Below, in pieces: positions 44,571 to 55,609 of a stretch of 64,000 nt of DNA. The stretch covers positions 27,089,021 to 27,153,020 of the forward strand of contig CM030718.1 of assembly GCA_017979445.1 (NCBI GenBank), read 5' to 3'. Every line of letters begins with the position of its first letter. Position 1 is the first letter of the stretch. The stretch comes from Akebia trifoliata. Lineage: Eukaryota > Streptophyta > Magnoliopsida > Ranunculales > Lardizabalaceae. A program made the position numbers and the translations under genes. The notes below the pieces were generated by a model. That model was given only the letters and a program-made list of their open reading frames with translations, had not been told where the DNA came from and did not search any database.

Positions 44571-46344
44571 AAAGAAGATTGAATAAAAAACTAAGTAAAG
44601 TGAAGATAAAAGAAATACATTAATCTCCCATTTCTCCATTTTATTTTGCCTCTTTTATCCCTCTCATATTTTATTTTATTTTTTAGAATAACCTTAGGAT
44701 GTAATGAATATTCTTCCCAAACCCACATTTTCTATGAAAAATGACCCATAACCACTAAGCCTACATTTTTTTTAATTTGTATTTTACAAAGTCATTGATC
44801 ACAATAGGGCTCATTCCTCAATAAGAAAGTCCTTATTGATCTAGGCTGAAGTTAAAGTCCCTCGAATTTGATGGCATAAAATCGAATTTTTCGATCTTTT
44901 ATTTATTTTCGAAAAATGATCGAATCTAAGGTTACCACCTAAAGTGGAGAAAATATGGTGTCTAACAACTTCCCTATTTTCAAAATAGACCTCCTTACTT
45001 AAATCTTAGGTAGATTAGTATCGAATACATATGAGTCACTATAAAAAAATCAATTTTTAAAAATTATCTCTTGGATGCCCATTCACACTCTTTTCAAAAA
45101 AAGAATGATAACAACTCCAAATCCATGTAATGGTGACCTTCGGACTCAAAAATCACATAGCCACACATGAAATTATAATAATAATTTTTTTTTTTAAATC
45201 ATAATTTTTTTTTCAGAAAAAATGACTGTTTTAGATAGTTGGTAAAAACGATTGTTAATGACAGTAGCTTTTTTTTTTTTTGGATTTATAATTAAAAAAA
45301 AAAAAAAGATTTTACTTTAATCAGTCATTTAAAAATATAAAACGCAAACTGACGTAATGTTAGTTCTTGTTCATATTCATGTTTTGATTGAGTTTCTAAG
45401 GATGTACAGAGGAATTCAATTGTGAGAGCCATGTGAACAAAGCCAAGAGGACAAATTTGTCTCTTTTCTCTTGAAGATTAGGCACTATTAGTTAGTATAT
45501 ATTTTCTAAGAGCAGAAACATTTCACTCTCTATATATGTGAAAATAACCCAATACTTGAATAGTAAACCATGTCATCTTACCTACCAACCATGGTGAAAA
45601 TATTAGTTTTTGATGAGTCAATCAAACAGACACAAATATGAAATTCAAGTACTTAAAGATCCAACAATGTTGTTGAAGTAATATAGGTTGTGAAGGTCAC
45701 CTTTGTCCACAATCAGTTTCCTTTCAACCAAACTACACTTTGTCTATCTGATGTGAAACTAGACTTTCATACCAAAGAGAGATCTCTCTTCCACTAATTT
45801 CCATTGAAAACCTTAGTTCAAAGGGGAGAAAGAGGTTAGTAGCCAAGACCAAAATATTGACATATGTAAAGGAACAAACATATATAAAGTTATGCTAGAA
45901 GATCTTCATTCAAAGCTCATTTGTTTGTTCATGTTGTTGAATAAAAACAAATTTCCCCAACATCATCTTATGGTCTATCTGATATTTCTCATTACCTTTT
46001 ATGGAATTTTAGTCATACAAGCATACTCGGGGGAAAAACCTAAGAATATAAAGAAAGCTAGAATAAAAACAATAAAAAACAAACAAAATGTTCAATTGTT
46101 TTAAGACATCAGACCAATCACCCAATTATTATAAAGTTAAAAAAAAAACTTTGGAATAACTTAACAAGGGAGAGAATTATTTGAAACAAAAAAGTGAAGT
46201 TAAAAAACTCTCCATAGGTCAGTTTCACTTGTACAAGCTTCAACAAGACCAGATGTCATAGAATCAAAACCCCATACATCTCAATATTACAAGCAAAAGT
46301 GTGCAACATACACCTGTAAAAACAGTACCACAAACTATTAAGAC
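44571..46344. other. Intergenic
   Basis: AT-rich with A/T homopolymers at 45187-45215 and 45271-45310. The 70-codon ORF at 45892-46104 has a hydrophobic segment but no recognisable similarity. 44810-45000 looks like retroelement flank debris. No gene is called. Confidence 0.3.
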
Positions 46345-46490
46345 TAGAAAAAAAAAAAAAAAAAAAACCTTCTAGAAGTTTTATTTTGTATTTTTCTAGT
46401 GGTGGGTAAGCTAGGATTGGACCTGCAACGTAATGATTTGCATCCAGGATGACAACCAATTGATCTATAGGCTCAATCTCATGCATAATG
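46345..46490 (-). mobile_element. tRNA-headed SINE-like element
   Basis: On the minus strand, GCCTATAGATCAATTGGTTG (box A) and GCAGGTCCAATCCTAG (box B) are followed by CCCACCACTAGAAAAATAC and, further on, a T-run of about 20. The head resembles the short SINE family at 49651. The distal end is ambiguous. Confidence 0.5.
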
Positions 46491-46716
46491 GTTGAGATTG
46501 AACAATCTAAAAGAACTTTTAAAAAAATCAGAAAAATCAAAATGACATCAATGCATAGAAGATCATTTGGATGAGTATTCAACATTAATTTCTCAGGAAC
46601 ATAGAGACAAAGAGGGGAAAAATGGGTTAAAAAAATTAGCACTCCAAACAATATCACAAAACAAATAGAAAATCAATCACCAATCATATAAAGAACATAC
46701 CCATGAATAATTCAAA

Positions 46717-46805
46717 TCAATATGTATTCTCAATTGCATTCTTGAACCGTTTGACATTTGCAGCATGAAGATTAATTTCATATATGGAACTCTTGTTCAC
46801 ATTTT
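46717..46805 (-). other. Exon-like fragment (terminal exon?)
   Basis: On the minus strand, after a TTTTGACAG acceptor-like site, comes an open stretch ending TGA that encodes NVNKSSIYEINLHAANVKRF and about 10 more residues. The amino-acid content looks protein-like for AT-rich DNA. It could belong with the fragment at 47432-47512, but direct joining of the two makes a stop codon (T|AA), so at least one exon would be missing. Unidentified. Confidence 0.25.
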
Positions 46806-47431
46806 CTGTCAAAACACAGACAAACAACATTGACCTATTTTCATAATCTGGCCAAATCTTGTACTATCTGAAACAGACTAGGCATCTATAACATTGTTCC
46901 TTTTCCACTAGTCAAGGAATTTCAAATTTAACTCCATTCACATAAGAGTATTGGACGTAGCTCAGGTAAGTAACTTTTCCAACTAAGCACCATACATAAA
47001 CATGAAGAGGAAAAGACTAACGTGAATTGGATAAGTTGTATTGTTTAAAAAAAATGTTAATCAAATTACTGGAACTTCTCCATATGTCTTCACAACGGAG
47101 TAGAGGCTTAGTTCCCAAAGATGACCCTATTAAGATATTTCTCTCATAACCAAGACATGCGTAGAAAATATAATAATATAATTTTTTTTAAATGGATTAA
47201 GGGGGTACGTGACAAATTCAAAATGGTCTAGTCTACAAAATTGACTGAGCCAATTTCATTTATCATCAAACTTACCAATCTTTGACTACAATCCTGCTAT
47301 TTATAAGAAATAACACAAAAATTATAATAGAAATCTGACACCCTAATCTAATTAAAGTTTTAAACTCTAGCATCTAAAGATATCGATGATTAATCCTGAT
47401 AGAACTAAAATTGAGATAAAAAGATAATTAC

Positions 47432-47512
47432 AATCCTTCATGTTGTTCCAAAACTCCTTCATCAAAGGCCCTTCAGGATCCAATGCCAAGGCCTTTTGGT
47501 CATCATCCATCC
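47432..47512 (-). pseudogene. Exon-like fragment with canonical splice sites
   Basis: On the minus strand an 81-bp stretch lies between TTTCTTGCAG and GTAATTATC and encodes MDDDQKALALDPEGPLMKEF followed by WNNMKD. The sequence before it stays open for about 40 codons (47513-47636) and is hydrophobic, so the coding part may start further upstream. GC content is higher than in the surroundings. I do not recognise the protein. The EFWNN phrase loosely recalls Ycf33-like proteins, a weak guess. It may be a captured or decayed gene piece. Confidence 0.35.
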
Positions 47513-47636
47513 CTGCAAGAAACATGACAAACCCAATAGGCATTGTACCCAAGATCACAAACCTTGAAAACCAATTAAGACTATATAATAAAAAATTAGC
47601 TGATCCAAGAGGTGCCCCACATTGATTGCACATCAC

Positions 47637-48232
47637 AAAGCTTATTAAGGTATACTATGCCCATATACAATTTGTACAAGGATTCCTCCTAGTTCTTTTT
47701 GTTTTCCTATAAGAAATAGAATTTCATTTTTTATTTTATTTTAATTTTTAGCAAAACTGTTGGAAACAATCAAATAGATGAATGGTGTAGAAAGTGGTAG
47801 GATTTGAATTGCATACTAACCAAAATAGAATCAGATGTAGGAAGGAAATCAATTTCGTGTGGGTCACAAGGAAAACCACTTCACCAAAAATCCAAAAGTA
47901 AAACCCGCCAGAATAGACCAGTAATGGATGATTAATATGTTTTGTTGACACAAGATTAACCACATTATCCAAACTGGAGCAGAGAACTTTGTGACGCAAT
48001 GGATGCAGTTATGTCCTTGTTACGATCCCTAAAGATTGAATCTACCAGTCAGAAACTAATTAGGAAGTCTTTACTTCCTTAAACAATATGATATTGTTTG
48101 CGTTTTTTCTTGACAGAATATAAACAAATGAAGAACATATGACCATATAACTTCAAGTTTCAATTTTTGTGGATCACAAGGTCTAGTTGGTTAGGCAACC
48201 TAATGTGGTTATTGCACTTCAAATATCCTAAT
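47637..48232. other. Intergenic / possible intron sequence
   Basis: The 83-codon minus-strand ORF at 47748-47999 includes a hydrophobic GGFYFWIFGEVVFLV stretch but has no recognisable domain. 48180-48220 has a TAGTTGGTTAGGC phrase resembling a SINE box A, without a box B. Confidence 0.3.
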
Positions 48233-48844
48233 TAGGGGTGCACATGGTTCGGATTGGCTCGGATTTTGGCAAAATTAGAACCGAACCAAACATGATCATT
48301 TCTACAAATTTGGAACCGAACCAATCCAATTACCCTTTAGAACTGAACCAATCCTAACCAACCTTGGTTCATATCGGTTTTCGGTTCTCATACTTTCAAA
48401 ATAGAAAAATTAGTATTTTTTCTTTCAAAAGAGGAACTCTTTGGATGAGATCATAAATAATGCATTTTTTTAAATAAAAATGATTTTATGATTAAATTCT
48501 GATTGAAATCTCTATAAATTGAAAATTAGAGGAAGCTCAATGAGACTATAAAAAAATTATAATTTTAAAATTGGTATTTTGTATATATTAGTGAGGAAAC
48601 TAATACATAAATGGTAGATTTATGAATCCAAACCTAGGTTCATATAGTAAATTTCATCTAACAAACACGGCATAAAGGTTCTCGTAAAAAAACAAGGAAT
48701 CAAACTCTTCGAATTTTTTTTTTCCATAAATGGGTTAAGTTATTTGAGAGTTGAGAGAGAGATTTGTGTACATTTTTTATGAGTTTTTGTTAGAAAAAAA
48801 TAGAAGAGATAAAATTGAAGACTTTGATGAGTTACCTCCTCGTA

Positions 48845-48876
<32 letters not shown>

Positions 48877-49073
48877 AAATACTTCGGATTAGTTTGGTTC
48901 TCGGATTGGTTGGATTCTATTATACCCCTAATCTGGAACCGAACCAAATCAATCGGATTTTTCTATGTACAAATCATACCCAAACCAAACCAAGCTCAAT
49001 CCGAACCAATCCAATCCAAAAGGCTTCAAATTAGTTCAATTATCAGATTTACCCAATCCAATGTGCACCCCTA
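48233..49073. mobile_element. hAT-type MITE, TAGGGGTGCACAT ends, perfect 8-bp duplication
   Basis: The 841-bp element starts TAGGGGTGCACATGG and ends CCAATGTGCACCCCTA. It is flanked by perfect ATCCTAAT repeats (48225-48232, 49074-49081). Subterminal repeats of GAACCGAACCAA and its complement fill both ends. The ORF at 48751-49074, with an Ile-Tyr run from a (TA)n tract, is an artefact. Confidence 0.88.
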
Positions 49074-49081
49074 ATCCTAAT

Positions 49082-49637
49082 TATGTAAATTTAAGGTTTA
49101 TAATGGCATCCCTAAACAAATTGTATTGTTAAGGCATAAGAATGCAAAGTGATAACCATTGTGACCCACTATGTATGTGAATTTTTTCTCTTAAATAAAT
49201 GTGAATTTAGGTACTTAGATTGTTCTAGGTTTCCCAGTGTTAGTCCCTTATTGTTCAACTATTTGAATTGCCATTTCCTTTTATTTTCCTTGTTTCAAAA
49301 TGTGAAAATTCTCAACTATCTTGTATCCGTAATCCACGAAATCCTACTAAAATCATGAGCAACTATTCTAAACCCCCTAAAATCCATAAAATCGTGATAA
49401 TTACCATCAACAACAATTCAAAAATCATTGAAACTAACTAAAAAAATCATCAATATCAACTAGAGACAAAAGTTGATCACGTTTTGTTAAAATTCCCTAG
49501 ATTAAAATCCCATTGTAGTTTCATTTTTGAGTCCGTCAAATCTTTATTGTAGTTCCTATCTAGTTCAATAAATGATTTTTTGATTTATAAGCCTATTTTT
49601 AATGAGGTCAGTAACATGGTGTTAACGAGATTTGAAA
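49082..49637. other. Intergenic
   Basis: AT-rich, no gene or repeat recognised. Confidence 0.3.
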
Positions 49638-49650
49638 CCAGGTCTCTAGT

Positions 49651-49741
49651 GGGCTCAGACCCATAGCTCAGTTGGTTTGACACATTGCAAAGAAACCTTG
49701 AGGTTGTGGGTTCAAGTCCAACTTACTCATAAAAAAAAAAG
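49651..49741 (+). mobile_element. Short tRNA-headed SINE with poly(A), 13-bp target duplication
   Basis: The body of about 80 bases, CAGACCCATAGCTCAGTTGG (box A) to GTGGGTTCAAGTCC (box B) and TTACTCAT, is followed by A10. It is flanked by a perfect 13-bp repeat CCAGGTCTCTAGT (49638-49650, 49742-49754). The flanks lack acceptor-stem pairing, so it is a SINE and not a tRNA gene. It has no body beyond the tRNA-like head. Confidence 0.85.
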
Positions 49742-49754
49742 CCAGGTCTCTAGT

Positions 49755-50304
49755 ATCATCACCTAAAGACAACTGCTATCTAGTTCAAAATTAGGATGGT
49801 TAATCAAGTTTTGTATCATTTTTAGGGCAGGATTGGCCCCCTCCTCCCTTTCTTTTAGGAAATGAAGTATATGAAAATCTATTCATGTTAGAAATATTAG
49901 GCTCGAGCTTGCGTTGAGCTAAATGTTTTAATATAGGGTCTGGGCTAGTTGAAGATAAGATTTGCAATAATAGTAATGGAAGAATAGGATTCATGTTTCC
50001 AATCCCAATAATTTAGATAAGGTATGATGAACATTCAAACAAACATTAAAGCATTACTGCAATAATCTTGATGTTGGAAGATTGCGATCGATGGCATATA
50101 ACTAGGCATAATCCTCCATTATCTTAGCTTGGGATTGGAAATGTCATTGTGTGAGTAAAAATTCGTATTTGACACATGGCATGAAAAAGGTAAATCACGA
50201 TGATTGGTTGTGTAGTAAACTAGATGCATATCTCGAGGCATCATCGATGAATTCTAAAAGATATTGAAATAAGTATGTAATCTTATCTAAACAGAAAAGG
50301 GCAT
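49755..50304. other. Intergenic
   Basis: No gene or repeat recognised. The 64-codon minus-strand ORF (49800-49994) has no similarity I know. Confidence 0.3.
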
Positions 50305-50773
50305 TGTTAATAAGGGACTCTCTTTTAGATAATGATAGATTTAATAAGAAATCCTTATTTGATTGTATTTCTTTTTTAGGGTTTCTATTTATAAAGAAGA
50401 GAGGGGTATCAAAGGAGAGGGATTGTAGAGAAAAACTGGTAAGAACTTTGATAATAGTGAAATGACTCTTTGGAGTCTGGGGATGTAGTTTGGATTCTTG
50501 GTGAACCTAATGAACAAATCTTGTACATTATTCTCTCTATCTCTCTTCTTTCCTTTTCTTTATGATTTTTGTGTGTGGTTCGATTGTACGTGTGTATCAA
50601 AGAAAATAAATATTGACTCTTGGGATTAAATCTCAAGGAATTGAAGACATTCAAGATTTTACCTTTACAGCCATGTAAAAGAAATACTACAAAAGTGAAA
50701 TTAACCCTAATCAACATGTTAATGTCAATGATACATATTTGATAAAGAATATAAATTTTATAAATCCTAAACA
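50305..50773 (+). mobile_element. Probable solo LTR (copia-like)
   Basis: It starts TGTTAATAAGGGACTC and ends near ATCCTAAACA. It contains a TATTTATAAAGAAGAGAGG TATA-like region at about 50388-50405, then a U5-like GAGTCTGGGGATGTAG..., a layout seen in plant copia LTRs. No convincing 5-bp target duplication was found, so the ends are provisional. Confidence 0.4.
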
Positions 50774-53639
50774 ATACTTATTTTTCTTCTCACCGTAGCA
50801 AGAACATTTTCTTATGGTAGATATGCTCTATGTCCTAATTGGTCATTCTAAGTACCATTTCGTGGTTAATGGAACTTCAAAATTGAGAAAAATAATAATA
50901 ATTATTATTGCTCATGGACTTTTTCCTAACAAGATCTAGGATCTACCAATCACATTAGCACGGATTTAGTGGGGGCATTTCCAAATTTACAAAACTATTC
51001 TCTTAAAGTTACACGTGTAACATAGCCTGTGAGGGCTTTATGGAAAAGGTCTGAGCAAACAATTCTATAAGAAAATAAGATATATTTCATTGACGAGGAA
51101 AAAATAAGTGGAACATAAATATTCTCTTCTTGTCCAAATCACTTACTTTTCCTTTGTAGGCACCAATTCCCATTGATAGGTCCTAGATCCACATTTAAGA
51201 ATTGAAAGGTCCTTGTCACTTTTAATTAGTCTTTTAAGTTTTAATTTGATCCATATAAGTTGTCGACAGGGTTTTGACACGTCATTTTAGTACTTATTTT
51301 ACCCTACATATGAAATAATAAAAAAAATTATTTAAAATTATAGGTATGTGCAGCTTAATGAATGATATATATTTAAAAATAAATAAAATATGATCAACTA
51401 AAATCTATGTCTCATTGAACCTTTTATATTATTAAAAATATTATCATTTATTCCTCGTTAGTGACTCATAGAGATTTATTCGGACTTAACTAGTATGAGT
51501 GGTTTGTGGGAGTATTACATGTACCTAGGAGATTTTGATGATATATAAAAAATAATATCGTCATTTTAATATAAAAATTTGAAACTTATTGATTTTATTT
51601 TTTTTAATTCATCAAAATTCCAATGACAATTGAATTAGCTAGCGTCATAATTGTTTGAGTGCGGATCGTATGCACCCAGGGTTGTAGCCCTCCTCCCAAA
51701 CCCTAATACACACCACGTAAATCGTAATCCAAGAAATTTTTTAAAATGAGATATTTTAGGATCTAATTCCTTGAATTATGACTTATGTGAAGTGTATTGG
51801 GGTGTGCGAGGAGAAGTACTTTTTTCTTTACAACCCAACATGATATGATAAGAGAGGAAAATTTTCTCTCCTACCCATTGTGGAAAATAAAAATTTTCTG
51901 ATCGAATCACCATTCAAAAACATGATACGATGCTACAAGGTTGTCGAGGACGAAATTCTATGAACTTAAAAAAAATGAAAAAAAAACTTTATTTTTCATC
52001 TTTGAATTTTAATTTTAAGTTTAATTACTTGGTAACCGTCTATTTTAAAATTCCGGGATCAAACTTGAAAAACTCTTTTTTTTTTTTTTTTTTTTTCTGA
52101 ATATAAATTTTTCAAAAAAGCCTAGAAGGTTGTGGCCTTAGATTGATAATGTGGAAATCCATGTGAGCTCCATGACCCATTTTAAGATTTTAAAATTAAA
52201 ATTTGTAGGCAAAGGACGTGGTGGGTAGGAGAGAAAATTTCTTTTTATTGCACATGTCAAATGGTTGTTGGGCTATGAGAAAAAAAATCATTCATGGGAG
52301 GAGAGTTTCAATCCTCCACTCCGGGTGTATATGATCTAGACTCTAATTATTATTTTTTGGGACAATGACCACAAATGCCTATTTTTTAAAAATATGTATC
52401 AAAAAATCCCTTCTAAAAGAAATATGGACTCTTTAGTACCAAATTTATCAAATATTAGTCTAAATTTTTTTTTTTGCAACTAAAATACCATAATTACCCT
52501 TTCAATGAGTTTTGAAGTTTAAAGAAACATGTATATTTGAGAATATTTGATCTACTCCTATGTTTTATAATTAATGACATATCCCTCAACTACAATCATT
52601 TCTTATAGATAAATTAAAAAAGCAGATCTCTTAACAAAATTAGTAATCTTTAAATCACATAAATGATAATGACTACACCAATGATGATGATGGAGATGAG
52701 TATAATCATTATCAAATTGATTTGGTCTATATATATTAGATTTATTAAAATATATAAATAATTTTAAATAAATAAAAAATAATTTTAAAACTTGACTTGA
52801 ATATTGATATAATTGATTCAACTCAAAAATTAGCAAGTTGATATAGATGGTCAAATAAAATTATATTGAATTTAATTTTTTATAAATAAAATATTTATTT
52901 TTTATTTTTTACAAAAATATTAATTACTAAATAATTTTTTTTATTTGACTCCTTATATTTTTAGATCAAAATACTTTATAAAGTTGTTAAAGGTTATTTC
53001 AAGTATTTTTCTTCAAAAAATCCTTAATAGACTAATAGTTTATTAAGTGTGACTTAAATTATTTGTATTCTTTACTTGAGAACTATTGGGTACATATTCT
53101 CAATAAAGAGTCAATCTTCCTTGTTTTTTTCCATAGGCAGAATGGATAAAGGTTTAGTTAGAGAATTAACTCCTTTGTAATTTTCTTTATTTTAAAGCCC
53201 CAATGCATAATTAAATCTGAAAAAAAGGGAAAAAAGTTTGGAAATTAGAGAGATCACACCCGCTGCTTGGGAACCTTATTGCTAAAAGTTCAATCCCCAA
53301 TCAAACTCAAGGTATACTAAACTTGTTCTCATTCCCATCAAAGTTGATCAAAATAAGAAAACATAGTTCAATTATACTAAGACAATTAGACATTTAATAA
53401 CCCTCGTTTATTATAGTCATAGAAACATAAAATATAAAACTAATGTTAGAAATAGAAAGACTTGGATAGAAGGAAGGTTATCCTCCTGTACACTAATATA
53501 GCCATTGGCTTATTTTAACCACCCTTCCTTGATATTAAAATATAGATTTCATATCGATCACTCCATATATGATATATAATAGATATAATGACGATGCCAT
53601 GGTAGTACTTATTAGATAGGGATCTAGCTGACAGACCCC
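50774..53639. other. Intergenic, downstream of the TFL1-like gene
   Basis: AT-rich without a recognisable gene. It includes a T-run of about 22 (52076-52097), a C-poor 52730-52960 stretch of A/T repeats, and weak repeat phrases at 51660-51830. The last few hundred bases (53240-53639) should include the 3' UTR of the minus-strand TFL1-like gene. Confidence 0.3.
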
Positions 53640-54009
53640 TTAACGTCTTCTTGCAGCAGTTTCCCTTTGTGCATTGAAGAAGACAGCGGAAACAGGAACG
53701 CCAAGATCATTATCCTCTGCAAACTTTCTAGTATTGAAATAATCTCTTGAAGAAGGTGGATTTACTGATTGTCTTCTTTTCTGTCTGAAGAGAACAAATA
53801 CAAATCTGTGGATCCCTATGTTTGGCCTTGGCATCTCATAGCTTATCACTTCCCTTCCTGTTCATTACAAATCTCACCAGTTTAGTTAGTTCAATATATA
53901 TTCCATCTCTCTTTCTCTCTCTCTCTCTCTCTTAGTGGGGAAGATGGACATGAACCCACAAGTTCAATGCTTCGTTGCACTATGTCAGCCAACTGAGCTA
54001 TGTGTCCAA

Positions 54010-54056
<47 letters not shown>

Positions 54057-54221
54057 GTGGGGAAGCTGGACATGAACCCACAAGTTCAATGCTTCGTTGC
54101 AATCTGTCAGCCAACTGAGCTATGGGTCCAAGCCATCTCTCTCTCTCTGATCAGTTGGCCTTGAACCCAAAAGCTCAAAGTTGCTTTGCAATGTGTCAAC
54201 CAACTGACTTTTGGGCCCAAG

Positions 54222-54262
<41 letters not shown>

Positions 54263-55039
54263 GGATTAAGAGACCTACCAAATGTAGCGTCTGTTGTGCC
54301 TGGAATGTCTGTCACTATCCTGTTCCATAGCCAAATCAAAGTGAAAATTGTTAGTGTCTCTATCTATATGTAGTAATTTATTTTCTTCTATTTTTTACTC
54401 AGGTCCAAGGATCTAGAAATCATGAACTCTAGCTACTTTTGTATAAGCATGCATCACATCCACACATGCAATTGTGATTTGTTATCACTGTGTGGGGTTT
54501 GTGTTGACTTGGAGTCTGTGAAGAAAGAACCCTTTATTCTAGTTGTGGCTTTTGTATCCATATATTACTTCTTCTTTCTTTTAAATTTCATTTTTCTTTT
54601 GTGAGAAGAAGTTCTTTAAGGCCTTACCAGTGAAGATGTTCCCTCAGATATGGATCACTAGGGCCAGGAACATCTGGATCTGTCATCACCTGCAATAGAA
54701 AGGTCGATTTAACTAAAAGACATGTAAAACATCACTAAAGGATTTTGAATATTAAGAGTAGTCCCAAAGCTACATGTTTGTGCTAGAAAGAAACATAAAT
54801 GGGTAGAAAGAAATATATACCAGTGTAAAGAAAGACCTCATATCACCTCCGTGAACCTCAACCCTAGGTTTGGTGGTTACTACAGAAGGGAAGAGCTCAT
54901 GACCATTATTGACTTTTTTGTTGCAACCATAAGTTACAGTCATTTTGACTGTTTGAGTGAAGGATTCAAGAACATCTCCAATAACTCTACCAACTATGAG
55001 AGGATCTAATGGTCTTGATGCTTCTGTTGTCCTTGCCAT
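53640..55039 (-). CDS. TFL1: TFL1/CEN-type PEBP protein, flowering repressor (four exons)
   Basis: Exons are 54821-55039, 54628-54689, 54279-54319 and 53640-53857 (219, 62, 41 and 218 bp), all with GT-AG borders and the exact exon pattern of FT/TFL1 genes. The product is 179 residues (TFL1 has 177). The PEBP core [18 protein letters not shown] and [10 protein letters not shown] are intact. His91 (EHLHW) and Asp146 (SRDYFN) are the TFL1-type residues, where FT has Tyr and Gln. The C-terminus [13 protein letters not shown] is typical of TFL1/CEN. Known role: the protein binds FD-type bZIP factors through 14-3-3 proteins, antagonises FT, and keeps shoot meristems indeterminate. Whether it is TFL1 or CEN proper is unresolved. 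No defect is seen. Intron 3 carries three SINE units. Confidence 0.96.
53932..54012 (-). mobile_element. SINE unit A in TFL1 intron 3
   Basis: The minus strand reads GGCTTGGACACATAGCTCAG (box A), GTGGGTTCATGTCC (box B) and CCCCACTAA, then (GA)n. It is 81 bp and differs from unit B at only 4 positions. Confidence 0.8.
54054..54134 (-). mobile_element. SINE unit B in TFL1 intron 3
   Basis: This 81-bp unit is nearly identical to unit A, in the same orientation, and is followed on the minus strand by a (GA)n tract of about 40 bases (54013-54053). Likely a local duplicate of unit A. Confidence 0.8.
54149..54221 (-). mobile_element. SINE unit C in TFL1 intron 3
   Basis: The minus strand reads CTTGGGCCCAAAAGTCAGTTGG and then a box B variant TTGGGTTCAAGGCC. 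It is more diverged from A and B than they are from each other; its middle (ACACATTGCAAAGCAACTTT) resembles the poly(A) copies at 35506 and 49651. It is bounded by CT tracts (54135-54148, 54225-54261). Confidence 0.75.
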
Positions 55040-55140
55040 GACTTAAGAGTTAGAGACTTGGAGGTGAGTAGAGGAGAGACTAAAGAATATTGGATAGTAA
55101 TATATTGTGTGTTTCTTATTGGAGAAGGAAGTAGAAGCCT

Positions 55141-55151
55141 TATACTTATAG
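55141..55151 (-). promoter_or_regulatory. Candidate TATA box of the TFL1-like gene
   Basis: CTATAAGTATAAGG on the minus strand lies about 105 bases before the ATG, which would give a 5' UTR of about 70-75 bases. The position and sequence are plausible; the start site is not known. Confidence 0.4.
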
Positions 55152-55225
55152 TGTAGAAAAGTTGACACTCATCTCAGATCTACAGAGGCTTGAAAGGAGA
55201 GACGTGTCACAAGGTAGTATAAAAA

Positions 55226-55609
55226 GTAGCACATCAAACAAAAGGGGACAAATAAAGAATAATGATAAAAAAGCTTAGTTTTATCAATCCTCATTCCCAT
55301 TGGATCAATTCCATTGGTCCTTTTGACTAAACAAGTTGCTTACAAGTGTTGGATCAAAATTTATTCTAGTTCAAGGGGAAAAATAACAAAAACAATAAAG
55401 AGAGAGGGAGATTACAAATTTAAGTAGCACATAAAAAAGTGGGAAAAAAAGGCTTAGTTCTGTCACTCCCCATTCCAATTGGATCAATTCTATTGGTCCC
55501 TTTTGACCACACGAGTTGCTTGCAAATGTTAGATCAAACTTTATGGAGGTTCAAGAGAAAAAAAAAGAGTAAAAACATGGAGAGAGAGAGAGAGAGAGAG
55601 ATTACATCT
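55226..55609. repeat. Tandem duplication of about 190 bp upstream of TFL1
   Basis: GTAGCACAT...GGCTTAGTT, then CAATCCTCATTCC, CCATTGGATCAATT and GGTCC.TTTTGAC, at 55226-55419, is repeated at 55424-55609 with scattered substitutions and small indels. Both copies end in GA-rich sequence before ATTACA. The pair lies 190-570 bases upstream of the ATG, in the probable promoter. Confidence 0.8.

Noticed and set aside
48751..49074. 107-codon ORF with an Ile-Tyr run
   Set aside because: It lies inside a hAT MITE and is created by a (TA)n tract and subterminal repeats.
53891..54373. ORFs with Arg-Glu and Ser-Leu repeats
   Set aside because: They are translations of GA/CT tracts and SINE units in TFL1 intron 3, partly overlapping exon 3 on the wrong strand.
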